From: Promethearchaeota archaeon
GTDB lineage: Archaea > Asgardarchaeota > Lokiarchaeia > Sigynarchaeales > MK-D1
DNA length: 10,031 nt
Direction: 5' to 3'
NCBI GenBank assembly: GCA_016839385.1
Contig: JAEOUK010000217.1
Location: forward strand, 1 to 10,031
Of the stretch, positions 1 through 6,695 are shown piece by piece. The notes under the pieces are model-generated. The model was not told where the DNA came from and did no database searches. It worked only from the letters and a program-made list of their open reading frames with translations. Each line of letters begins with the position of its first letter. The first letter of the stretch is position 1. The position numbers were made by a program, and so were the translations under genes.

Positions 1-528
1 AACCTAATATCTTCTCTTACTGCAGAAGAGAATATATTATTTCCTATGCAACTGGCTTCAGTAGAAAGAGAAATTCAAGAAGAACGGGTAAAAATGCTAT
101 TAGAGAAAATTGGACTACAGGAACGAGCCGAACATTTACCATTTCAATTAAGCGCTGGTGAGCAGCAACGTGTTGGTATTGCTCGAGCTCTTGCGAATAA
201 TCCGTCTATTGTTCTAGCAGATGAACCAACTGCTAATTTAGATAAAAAAACCAGTAAGTTAATTTCTAAATTATTTGCAGAGATGAACCATGAAGGAAAA
301 ACTAGAGTTGTAGCGAGTCATGATGAACTCCTTATTGATTTAGCTCATCGTGTATTCACAATTGAAGATGGAAAAATCATCAACATCAAAAAGAATAGAG
401 ATCCTCCGAAATTGGACGACATCGAAATCCCTAAGAATTATAATTCTTGTGTTCATTGTGAGCGATATATTCCACCAAATGCGAAATCTTGTTTATTTTG
501 TGGTGTCGTTCAACCAGAAAAGGAGTAA
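1..528 (+). CDS. ABC transporter ATPase (LolD/MacB type) with C-terminal zinc ribbon, 5'-truncated by window edge
   Basis: This is the ATP-hydrolysing subunit of an ABC exporter that works at the inner face of the membrane with the permease encoded next to it. The frame is open to base 1, and the residues before the first ATG (NLISSLTAEENILFP) match the family text just after the Q-loop. The gene therefore starts upstream and the ATG at 46 is internal. In the visible 175 residues I see the signature LSAGEQQ (about 51-57), Walker B IVLADE (70-75), the D-loop NLD (79-81) and the H-loop histidine in ASHDE (107). Walker A lies outside the window. After the ATPase fold comes a linker and a four-cysteine zinc ribbon (C150, C153, C164, C167), which LolD/MacB ATPases do not normally carry. 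The stop lies 5 bases before the permease ATG, so the two form an operon. The family is certain; the exported substrate is unknown. Confidence 0.93.
   Translation, partial: NLISSLTAEENILFPMQLASVEREIQEERVKMLLEKIGLQERAEHLPFQLSAGEQQRVGIARALANNPSIVLADEPTANLDKKTSKLISKLFAEMNHEGKTRVVASHDELLIDLAHRVFTIEDGKIINIKKNRDPPKLDDIEIPKNYNSCVHCERYIPPNAKSCLFCGVVQPEKE
435..528 (+). other. C-terminal zinc-ribbon domain of the ABC ATPase
   Basis: The last 30 or so residues contain CVHC, ten intervening residues, then CLFCG, followed by a short polar tail. This CxxC-x10-CxxCG spacing is typical of a small zinc-ribbon or rubredoxin-like knuckle. It is in frame with the ATPase and joined by a charged, proline-containing linker. 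Zinc binding is inferred from cysteine spacing only. It may mediate docking to another protein or to the permease. Confidence 0.75.
519..525 (+). promoter_or_regulatory. Shine-Dalgarno site of the permease
   Basis: AAAGGAG lies 8 bases upstream of the ATG at 534 and overlaps the last codons of the ATPase gene. It decides the start of the permease at 534 rather than at the upstream in-frame ATG at 489, which lies deep inside the ATPase gene and has no such site. Confidence 0.8.
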
Positions 529-533
529 CTTAT

Positions 534-2438
534 ATGTCATTTGAATTCGGGTTGAAAAATGTGCTCCGAAATAGGAAACAATCTCTTTCCTATATTATTA
601 CAATAGGAGCTTTAACATCAATATCAATCTTTTTCATTTATCTGGGAAATGGTTTAGGATTAGTGTTTTTTAACAGACTACCAAAGTTTAACATTACCAC
701 AAGCGAGTTGTTTTCTCAGTATTTTAAATTTATTATAATTTCTTCAATTTTTATTACTATTGTTTGGATTGTCGTAATTAATCATTCTATAATTCAACAT
801 AAAACGCATGATATTGCAATTATGAAATCTATGGGTGCAATTCAGAAAAAAATGAGATCTCACTTTTTTGCAGTAGTGTTGGTCATTGATATTATTGGTG
901 CTGCATTAGGATTAATTACAGGTTTTGTACTCTATTTGTTTTTCTTCTTTATACTCTCTGCAATTGGGTATGATCTTGTTATTTACATTGATATTATTTT
1001 TTCCTCAATTCTAGTTAGTGGTATTTTTCTTGCTACATTCTTAGTCAATGGCTATGAATTGTGGAAAGTTTCAAACAAGAGTTATGCTAATATCGCACTC
1101 GGCGATATTCCAAGATCCTCTGATGTGCAACTAATTGATTTCAAACCTAGAAAAAGGTTTGGATTAAAAGTAAAATTAGCACTTCGAAATTTAACTCGTA
1201 AAAGAAAGTCATTTTATCGAGTATTACTCACTTCCGGATTAACGCTTTCCATCATAGTTTCTCTGACTGTCTGTGTGGTAATTATTTCCTCTACATCCTT
1301 TCAGTCAATTGAAGGGGCTCAAGGAGGTGATACATTAGTAATTGGACATTCCGATGTTGTAAACCATTATATTCAGAGATATGAAGAATTCTCTGATCCG
1401 AATCTGGATTTCAGTAATAACGAAAATTTGACAAAATCCCAATATTTAATGAATGAAACTACTGTAAATAGTATATTCAACGGATCTGCCCACAATTTTA
1501 CATTCTGGGATAAAAGATTACTTGTGTATCAATTTGCAATTGAAATGAAGGGATATATCTGGAATTTTGATGAAGGTAATGCAAGTTATTACGAAATTGG
1601 AGAAAATCGATCTGGTTTCGTTCCTGTATTAGGAATGGAATTCAAGGAGTATACATTGAACTGGAAGATTCTTGGAACTCTCAACGAATCATCAAACACA
1701 GCCCCAGTAGGAGACACTCTGGCATATTCAATGTTCGAGTCTGCGACATACCAGAAAATTCGACTACAGAATGTTTCAAATAATGAATATCACATAACAG
1801 GTATATTACTGGATTCATTTTGTGCTGGAAATGCGACCTATATTCATCTAGATGCCTTACAACAAGATTTGTATTTGAATGATTATATCAATTTAGTAGT
1901 AGTGGGAGTTTCCCCAGAAATTGATAAAACAATTTTAATGCAAAACCTACAATTGGAACTTAACGCTACTTTTGGTCCAGATTTTATTGTACGAGACTTA
2001 ACACCTACCTTTAAAAATAATATTTTCTCACTTTATCCTTTTGTAATCATTTCTGTAGTTGTCATTCTAATTGAAACCATCATTATAATCAGTTCATTGT
2101 TCCTCTATCAATTAGGTAATTTTCGGGAACGAGCTCCTGATTATGTAATAATTCGAGCTATGGGTGGAACGAGCAAACTTATCAAGTCGGTCATTTTTCT
2201 AGAAGATTTATCGATCTTATTGATTGCTAGTTCATTTGCAATTGGAGTGAGTTTAATATTTAACTCCACTTTGTTGTATGAAGATGCGTTTCTCCCGCCT
2301 TTATGGTTTGTATTCTTATTATGGTTCTCCATTTCCATTTTAGTAATCTCAATAGTCGGAGTATCAATTTATTTTCTTTATAAAGAATTAGATAAGATAC
2401 AAAAAGAAGTATTAAAGGATTTTAGTAGAGCAAAATGA
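534..2438 (+). CDS. FtsX/MacB-type ABC permease with two FtsX domains and a glycosylation-rich ectodomain
   Basis: This 634-residue integral membrane protein is the transmembrane partner of the preceding ATPase, in an exporter or lipoprotein-release-like type VII ABC system. About eight hydrophobic segments are visible (near residues 17-46, 66-86, 111-142, 153-173, 231-255, 499-528, 552-580 and 587-616). Two copies of the FtsX unit are recognisable. Each opens with a basic amphipathic stretch (LKNVLRNRK at 7-15; LALRNLTRKRK at 215-225). Each has the cytoplasmic coupling motif after its second helix (AIMKSMGA at 95-102; IIRAMGG at 539-545). A large external domain of about 240 residues (256-498) sits between helices 5 and 6 and carries ten N-x-S/T sequons. 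Translation starts at ATG 534, supported by the Shine-Dalgarno. The gene ends 5 bases before the convergent coiled-coil gene. The family is secure; the substrate is unknown. Confidence 0.92.
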   Translation: MSFEFGLKNVLRNRKQSLSYIITIGALTSISIFFIYLGNGLGLVFFNRLPKFNITTSELFSQYFKFIIISSIFITIVWIVVINHSIIQHKTHDIAIMKSMGAIQKKMRSHFFAVVLVIDIIGAALGLITGFVLYLFFFFILSAIGYDLVIYIDIIFSSILVSGIFLATFLVNGYELWKVSNKSYANIALGDIPRSSDVQLIDFKPRKRFGLKVKLALRNLTRKRKSFYRVLLTSGLTLSIIVSLTVCVVIISSTSFQSIEGAQGGDTLVIGHSDVVNHYIQRYEEFSDPNLDFSNNENLTKSQYLMNETTVNSIFNGSAHNFTFWDKRLLVYQFAIEMKGYIWNFDEGNASYYEIGENRSGFVPVLGMEFKEYTLNWKILGTLNESSNTAPVGDTLAYSMFESATYQKIRLQNVSNNEYHITGILLDSFCAGNATYIHLDALQQDLYLNDYINLVVVGVSPEIDKTILMQNLQLELNATFGPDFIVRDLTPTFKNNIFSLYPFVIISVVVILIETIIIISSLFLYQLGNFRERAPDYVIIRAMGGTSKLIKSVIFLEDLSILLIASSFAIGVSLIFNSTLLYEDAFLPPLWFVFLLWFSISILVISIVGVSIYFLYKELDKIQKEVLKDFSRAK

Positions 2439-2443
2439 TCCTT

Positions 2444-3496
2444 TTATCCTAACCGTTTTTTGAGATTTTCAATTTCCAATTTTTGCTGTTTAGTTCGATT
2501 TTTCAATATCTCAATTAACGATTTCATCTCATTTATTTTAATTTGGTCATTTCCCGGACCTTGACTCAACATGGATACTTTGTCCTGCAGATTTTTGTTT
2601 TCTTCCTTTAACAATTCAATCTCTTTTTTGAGATCACTTGTATTAACTTCAGATTTTTTAATTTCGGGCTCAGGACTGAGTTTCCATAATTTTTCTTTTA
2701 AAATGTTTTTTGCTTTTTCCAGTTCATCGATCTTTTGATCAGTTTCAGTAACTAAGGGTTTGGGTTCTTGAATTATTGCTTTTTGGTCCATTTCTTCTCG
2801 AAGTTTCTTATTTTGGGCTCGTAATCGATCGTTGTTTCTTCTAAGTTCTTCGATTAGATCTTGTAATGGAACTTCTTTGTTGTGGGAAATAGATTCTTTG
2901 TGAGCTAATTGTTCCTTAAGGGATTCAATTTCGTTATCTTTAGCCATTAGTTGCGAATTAAGCTGGTTTTTATCAATCGCGAATTCATTCATGTTTTTCT
3001 GAAGCTCATAGAATTCGTTACTTTTTGTGTTTTTTAATTTGGCAATCTCTCGTTCCAACAATTCAATATTATCCCTTAGGGATGCTATTTCTTTCTTATC
3101 TTTCATGGTTGAGACTTGAATTGTTTTAACAGGTTGAGAACTTTCTACGGGTGTCGCGACAAACATCCCATTAGGGCTTGAAGTTTCTACTTGTTTGGTT
3201 AGCTTCTCAATCTGAGCTTTTTGTTTTCTAATTTTTAATTGTAAATCTTGAACTAAATCATTCATAGATGACATACCATCATATCTCTTAGTGGATGTAC
3301 CTCCTAAAGCAGTCCGGTTCTCTAAAATCACGATTTTGTTTTCTTTATTCTGTAGATTTTCACTCAATTCTTGCATCTGTTTTTTCAGATTTAAGATATC
3401 CATCTCGAGAATCTTGATTTTTCCATCTTTTGATTTGATTTGAATGTCTTTTGTTTTTAATGCATTTTCCAATTCTTGAATCTTGTTTTCAGCCAT
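2444..3496 (-). CDS. Coiled-coil protein with a three-fold 26-residue motif, function unknown
   Basis: This is a 350-residue, highly charged protein dominated by heptad coiled coil. It has no signal peptide, no membrane segment and no recognisable enzymatic or ATP-binding motif. Coil segments (about 1-62, 76-103, 132-200, 209-238, 252-272, 286-312, 320-349) are separated by short breaks rich in G, P, S and T, for example around 63-75, 104-131 and 273-285. A 26-residue block recurs without gaps at 78-103, 211-236 and 324-349. It keeps L at its positions 4, 8 and 22, V/I at 5, and basic residues in the middle. I chose the ATG at 3496; the frame extends to a TTG at 3547, but that extension is not coil-like and has no ribosome site. 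An AAGGG stretch lies upstream of the ATG. The gene is transcribed divergently from RNase Z. Lokiarchaeia-like genomes are rich in such proteins, and a scaffold or cytoskeletal role is only a guess. Confidence 0.8.
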   Translation of the reverse strand: MAENKIQELENALKTKDIQIKSKDGKIKILEMDILNLKKQMQELSENLQNKENKIVILENRTALGGTSTKRYDGMSSMNDLVQDLQLKIRKQKAQIEKLTKQVETSSPNGMFVATPVESSQPVKTIQVSTMKDKKEIASLRDNIELLEREIAKLKNTKSNEFYELQKNMNEFAIDKNQLNSQLMAKDNEIESLKEQLAHKESISHNKEVPLQDLIEELRRNNDRLRAQNKKLREEMDQKAIIQEPKPLVTETDQKIDELEKAKNILKEKLWKLSPEPEIKKSEVNTSDLKKEIELLKEENKNLQDKVSMLSQGPGNDQIKINEMKSLIEILKNRTKQQKLEIENLKKRLG

Positions 3497-3586
3497 AAAG
3501 ATACCCTTTTTAGTTTTTACTATCTCTGATAATACATTACATCTCAAAAATAAAATATTTTGTCATATAATAGAACATGATAAAAA
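3497..3586. promoter_or_regulatory. Divergent promoter spacer between the coiled-coil gene and RNase Z
   Basis: This AT-rich spacer of 90 bases must carry both promoters. Facing RNase Z, AAAATATT (3552-3559) lies about 30 bases ahead of the ATG and TATAAT (3566-3571) lies closer. The first would place transcription start almost at the ATG, that is, a leaderless message, which fits the absence of a Shine-Dalgarno before 3587. On the minus strand a weaker GTATTATC-like stretch lies near 3526-3534. The TATA assignments are made by eye. Confidence 0.4.
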
Positions 3587-4573
3587 ATGGAAATAGTGTT
3601 CCTTGGAACTTCTGCAGCTGTACCTAGTAGACAAAGAAATCTACCTTCAATTATACTACTATACAATGGAGAACAACTTCTTTTTGATGCAGGAGAAGAT
3701 GTTCAAAGGAGATATGAAGATGCTGGATTGAAGTTCAATGCCCCATTGTCCATCTTTATCTCACATATGCATGGGGATCATGTGATTGGGTTACCTGGTC
3801 TTTTATTTCACTTCACAATGATATCACGAACTGAAGAAGTGAAAATTTGGGGTCCTCCAGGCATTTTTTCATATTTATTCATCCACAAGATAATAACTGG
3901 ATTACGTGCTCCTTTTTTGAAGGATGTATTTGAAATTCATATTGAGGAAGGAATGTTGTATCGATTTAATTATCAAGGACTGGTGGATCAAAATCCAGAG
4001 CAAATTCCCATTGGAGATCAAGTAATTTATAACACACACCATTATTTAGTCCGTGCGATTCCTGTTGATCATAGCATCCCAACAACAGGATTTAGGTTCC
4101 ATGAAAATCCACTACCGGGTAGATTCTATCCGGAAAACGCAAAAAAATATCACATCCCTCAAGGTCATTTATGGAAAAAAATGCAAATGGGAAAAATTAT
4201 CACTTATAAAGGCAAGACGTACAATCCCGAGGAACTGGGAATAGTTGGACAAAAACGACCCGGAATTATAATCGCATATTCTGGAGACACGGCAATATGT
4301 GAAGAATTACATTCTCTTGCAGAAAATGCAGACATATTTATCTGTGAGGCAACGTTTGGGAATAATTTACGAGAATTAGCGAAAGAAAAGAAACATATGA
4401 CTGCCTCGCAAGGAGCTAAAATCGCCTTGGAATCTAATGTCACTCAATTAGTCTTAACGCATATATCGACAAGATATGCTCAAGAACACGATCTTCTGGA
4501 TTTACTTAATGAAGCTCGATCTGTGTTCCCTAACACTATAATTGCTCATGACTTAATGCGTTTAACCCTATAA
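3587..4573 (+). CDS. rnz: Ribonuclease Z (tRNA 3' endonuclease)
   Basis: RNase Z (EC 3.1.26.11) removes the 3' trailer of tRNA precursors in the cytoplasm so that CCA can be added. The 328-residue length fits the short, dimeric RNase Z form. The metallo-beta-lactamase fold starts at the N-terminus with FLGTSAAVPS. The zinc-binding HxHxDH is complete (H60, H62, D64, H65). The remaining ligands are H162 (in VDHSIPTTGFRF), D234 (YSGDT) and H292 (LTHISTRY), and the catalytic-region HMT is at 270-272 in the expected order. The central GRFYPE and IPQGHLW region (178-196) matches the insert typical of this family rather than generic beta-lactamases. The ATG at 3587 gives an N-terminus that begins directly with the first strand, as expected. 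No Shine-Dalgarno is seen, so the message may be leaderless. All key residues are intact. Confidence 0.96.
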   Translation: MEIVFLGTSAAVPSRQRNLPSIILLYNGEQLLFDAGEDVQRRYEDAGLKFNAPLSIFISHMHGDHVIGLPGLLFHFTMISRTEEVKIWGPPGIFSYLFIHKIITGLRAPFLKDVFEIHIEEGMLYRFNYQGLVDQNPEQIPIGDQVIYNTHHYLVRAIPVDHSIPTTGFRFHENPLPGRFYPENAKKYHIPQGHLWKKMQMGKIITYKGKTYNPEELGIVGQKRPGIIIAYSGDTAICEELHSLAENADIFICEATFGNNLRELAKEKKHMTASQGAKIALESNVTQLVLTHISTRYAQEHDLLDLLNEARSVFPNTIIAHDLMRLTL

Positions 4574-4609
4574 AAAGACTATAATTTGACGTTGTTGATT
4601 CCAAAGTGA

Positions 4610-4628
4610 ACGTATTAAATTTTTACGT
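4610..4628. promoter_or_regulatory. Inverted repeat ACGTA-n9-TACGT, possible operator
   Basis: ACGTA at 4610-4614 and its reverse complement TACGT at 4624-4628 are separated by nine AT-only bases, giving half-site centres 14 bases apart. The repeat ends 4 bases before the TATA-like box of the downstream ubiquitin-like gene, where an archaeal regulator or activator could bind. The arms are only five bases, so chance is possible. Confidence 0.3.
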
Positions 4629-4632
4629 AAAA

Positions 4633-4640
4633 TATAAAAG
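4633..4640 (+). promoter_or_regulatory. TATA-like box of the ubiquitin-like gene
   Basis: TATAAAAG is preceded by a purine-rich GTAAAA stretch that could act as BRE. Typical archaeal spacing of about 25 bases would start transcription near 4660, just before the GGAG ribosome site at 4663-4666, giving a very short leader. Position and sequence agree, but the call is made by eye. Confidence 0.45.
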
Positions 4641-4662
4641 TTTAGAATGTGATGTAAATATT

Positions 4663-4666
4663 GGAG
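4663..4666 (+). promoter_or_regulatory. Shine-Dalgarno GGAG of the ubiquitin-like gene
   Basis: GGAG lies nine bases ahead of the ATG at 4676 and decides that start. The in-frame TTG at 4661 would put the ribosome site inside the coding region and is therefore unlikely to be the initiator. Confidence 0.65.
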
Positions 4667-4675
4667 AACCAAACA

Positions 4676-4900
4676 ATGGACCAACAAAAAGTAGAACAAA
4701 TATATGAAAATACAAGTACGATAGGCTCTTTGAAAGAGTATATCGTAAAAGAGAAACGAACAGTCAAAGATTTACTCCATGATTTAAACTTAGACGACAA
4801 ATATTTTGCGATATTAGTTGATGGGAAAAAAGCTTCCTTGGATACTGAAATAAATGAAGGACAATCTATCGTCGTGCTACCAAGAATCGCTGGTGGATAA
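4676..4900 (+). CDS. Ubiquitin-like beta-grasp protein with C-terminal diglycine (MoaD/ThiS/SAMP/Urm1-like)
   Basis: This 74-residue protein has the features of a small sulfur-carrier or protein modifier. The N-terminal 20 or so residues are polar. Then follow a strand, the TVKDLLHDLNLD helix (29-40) usual for MoaD/ThiS/SAMP proteins, the FAILVDGKK strand-turn (44-52), the D-x-x-I-NEGQSIVVLP segment (56-69) and a terminal RIAGG. A free C-terminal GG is the group that an E1-like enzyme adenylates. It then forms either a thiocarboxylate (molybdopterin, thiamin or tRNA thiolation) or an isopeptide bond to lysine (sampylation/ubiquitin-like tagging). Sequence alone does not separate these roles, and no E1-like or MoaE partner is in the window. 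It stands about 100 bases downstream of RNase Z with its own apparent promoter. The fold and tail are well supported; the pathway is open. Confidence 0.85.
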   Translation: MDQQKVEQIYENTSTIGSLKEYIVKEKRTVKDLLHDLNLDDKYFAILVDGKKASLDTEINEGQSIVVLPRIAGG

Positions 4901-5036
4901 ATCCTATAGCTTATTTACACTGATTATTGCAAATTACAAAATTACTAAAAGAAATCTCTGTTTTTATTAAAATTAGCAAGAGCATTTCAGATCGGAAACC
5001 TTTTTTTCAATCCTTTATTGTTTTTCAAGAATAGGA
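4901..5036 (+). other. Intergenic spacer with oligo-T run, possible terminator and TPR-gene promoter
   Basis: This 136-base AT-rich spacer holds a T7 run at 5001-5007, preceded by GGAAACC, and a shorter T5 run near 4971. Archaeal RNA polymerase can terminate at such U-tracts without a strong hairpin, so the T7 run may end the ubiquitin-like transcript. I see no clear TATA box, RNA gene or repeat. The frame of the following TPR gene is open back to 4977 but has no ATG, GTG or TTG before 5037. Confidence 0.35.
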
Positions 5037-5228
5037 TTGAATTTTGAAGACACTGATGAATTACACCCTAACGAGAAAATCTTGGAATTACTCGAGAACT
5101 ACTTTTCTCTAGCTGGAGAAACAACAAATCATAAAAAACGTGAATCCGTTTTCCGTAACATGATGGAACAGTTAATTTCTTTAATCAATGAATTAGCAGA
5201 GGACGGAGATGCATATGAGGTTGGTTAA
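5037..5228 (+). CDS. N-terminal fragment of the interrupted TPR protein
   Basis: This is the 63-residue product if translation stops at the premature TAA. It is acidic and mostly helical (NEKILELLENYFSLAGE and FRNMMEQLISLINELAEDG), lacks any complete TPR and ends at EVG just where the first TPR helix would continue. It is unlikely to function alone. An alternative ATG pair lies at 5160-5165. Confidence 0.4.
   Translation: MNFEDTDELHPNEKILELLENYFSLAGETTNHKKRESVFRNMMEQLISLINELAEDGDAYEVG
5226..5228 (+). other. Premature in-frame TAA codon in the TPR gene
   Basis: The context is GAG GTT GGT TAA TAT CTT TAT. The frame is open on both sides and reads TPR-like sequence immediately after the stop. 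TAA is neither the selenocysteine (TGA) nor the pyrrolysine (TAG) recoding codon, so a point mutation or sequencing error is the simplest reading. Confidence 0.85.
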
Positions 5229-5426
5229 TATCTTTATTCTGCAGCATATCATCTAGAAGAGTTCAATTTTAAAGAAGCTCAGCAGATTTATATTCAATCC
5301 ATAGAGTATTATGACAAGTATAGAATAAAAGAACAAAAATTAGGTAAATTTGAGGAAGCAAGTTGGGTTTCATTTAAAATTGCAGAAATCTACCACAACA
5401 AACTTGGGGACTCAAAATCCGAGAAA

Positions 5427-6695
5427 TTGTTTATTCAAAAATGCATTGAATATAAAGAAGCTTTATATGAACTTCTTAATGGCTTTAGTAAACCTAGAAA
5501 ATTAGCTACATTATCATATAATCTTGCCGAACTTTATGCTCGAATTAATAATTGGGAACGGGCATTAAAATTTAACGATTTAACTCTTACGTTAGCAAAA
5601 GAACAGCAATTTTATGATATTGTTGCCAATACATATCTTAATTTAAGCGATATATATCTCTTCATGGATGATGAAGAAACCTCTCGGGAATTTATTGAAG
5701 AAGCGCGCCAATATTTCTTGGAGGAGGAAAAGAATTGCTCTAATTCTGGAAAATATAGTCAACTGTCTCAAATTTATCAGATTTTGAAAACCATAAATTC
5801 CGAAATTAATGATCAAAAAGAATTTGTGAAGTTCTCTAGAAAAGAAGCAAAATCATATATTGATTTAGCCAAGCAAATTTATCGGGATAGGCATAATTTT
5901 TACAAACTAGCAAATTTTTATAAAGGCGCAGCAGTGTGTTTTAAAGAAACAGATTATCTAGAATGTGCGACTTGTTATTATCTCGCTGGTAGGATATTTC
6001 AGCAAATAAATGAGTTTTATCTCGCGAATTCTTGTTATAGCGAAGCTGCGGAATTATTTGAGGAAGTCGGTCTCTATAAACGCGCGATTGAATTATATTG
6101 TCAAGCAGGAGACGTAAGTTTAAGTAATAATAATTTAGAATTCGCAATTGAGAAATTTATGAATGCATTTGATTTATTATCTCGAGAAAACATTAATTTC
6201 CAGATAAATGATCTAGCTGAAAAAATCGAGACAAATTTGATTCGACTTAGTAATATTAACGCTAAAGAATCACGGTTTTTCATTGCAGGGACTTTATTAT
6301 TAGAAACCTTATTTTATTACAAGAAATCAGGATTGAGGAAACCTAAGAAAGAAATTGATAAAATTCTAACAAAAATCAAAAATTACTATCATAAAGAGTA
6401 TAAGGAACATGAATCATCTAGTAAGACCACATGGGTTGCATATATGCTAGCTCTTACCGCTATAGCGAATATCAGTCTTAACAAACTAGATAAAGCTTCA
6501 ATGTTAATTTTGGAATTGAAATCGATTGAAAATGATTCTCATATTATAGGAGCATACAGAAAAATTACTGAGTTAATTCTTCAAGCCAAAAATGAACAAA
6601 TAAAATTTACTCTGGGAAATTTAGATAAAAAAAGTAAGAAAATATACTCAGCTTCTGAGGAAATTAAACTATTCAACAATCTTTTGTTTTATTAA
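5427..6695 (+). CDS. C-terminal open part of the interrupted TPR protein
   Basis: This is the longest open segment after the premature stop, 422 residues if counted from TTG 5427. That TTG is simply the first start-like codon and begins inside a TPR helix with no Shine-Dalgarno. The first ATG is not until residue 80, so independent translation is doubtful. The segment holds most of the TPR pairs, then a helical C-terminal region (about residues 255-422, for example AYMLALTAIANISLNKLDKA) with more degenerate repeats. It is cytoplasmic, without a signal peptide or membrane helix. The final TAA overlaps the stop of the opposing dehydrogenase gene. Confidence 0.55.
   Translation: MFIQKCIEYKEALYELLNGFSKPRKLATLSYNLAELYARINNWERALKFNDLTLTLAKEQQFYDIVANTYLNLSDIYLFMDDEETSREFIEEARQYFLEEEKNCSNSGKYSQLSQIYQILKTINSEINDQKEFVKFSRKEAKSYIDLAKQIYRDRHNFYKLANFYKGAAVCFKETDYLECATCYYLAGRIFQQINEFYLANSCYSEAAELFEEVGLYKRAIELYCQAGDVSLSNNNLEFAIEKFMNAFDLLSRENINFQINDLAEKIETNLIRLSNINAKESRFFIAGTLLLETLFYYKKSGLRKPKKEIDKILTKIKNYYHKEYKEHESSSKTTWVAYMLALTAIANISLNKLDKASMLILELKSIENDSHIIGAYRKITELILQAKNEQIKFTLGNLDKKSKKIYSASEEIKLFNNLLFY

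Larger units (their letters stand above)
5037..6695 (+). pseudogene. TPR (alpha-SNAP-like) repeat protein interrupted by one in-frame TAA
   Basis: One reading frame runs from TTG 5037 to TAA 6695 and would encode about 552 residues, but codon 64 (5226-5228) is TAA. The 66 codons after it are open and encode typical TPR text (YLYSAAYHLEEFNFKEAQQI, then a second helical pair with SFKIAEIY). They have no start codon until the TTG at 5427, so the two halves belong to one gene. TPR-like helical pairs continue throughout. The stretch from about residue 290 to 384 (GAAVCFKETDY, CYYLAGRIF, CYSEAAELFEEVGLYKRAIE) resembles the repeats of alpha-SNAP and related adaptor proteins. Such proteins bind partner proteins; no enzymatic motif is present. 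No other frame damage is visible, so this is a very recent nonsense mutation, a sequence error or a read-through site. Even the start is weak: AGGA directly abuts the TTG, and two codons earlier stands ATA, which could be a lost ATG. Confidence 0.7.

Noticed and set aside
489..533. Longer permease start at ATG 489
   Set aside because: It overlaps the zinc-ribbon codons of the ATPase and has no ribosome site, while ATG 534 has a well-placed AAAGGAG.
3497..3547. N-terminal extension of the coiled-coil protein from TTG 3547
   Set aside because: It is a rare start without a ribosome site, the extension is not heptad-like, and it would use up the divergent promoter spacer.
5226..5228. Selenocysteine or pyrrolysine recoding in the TPR gene
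   Set aside because: The codon is TAA, which neither system uses, and a TPR scaffold has no need for a special residue there.
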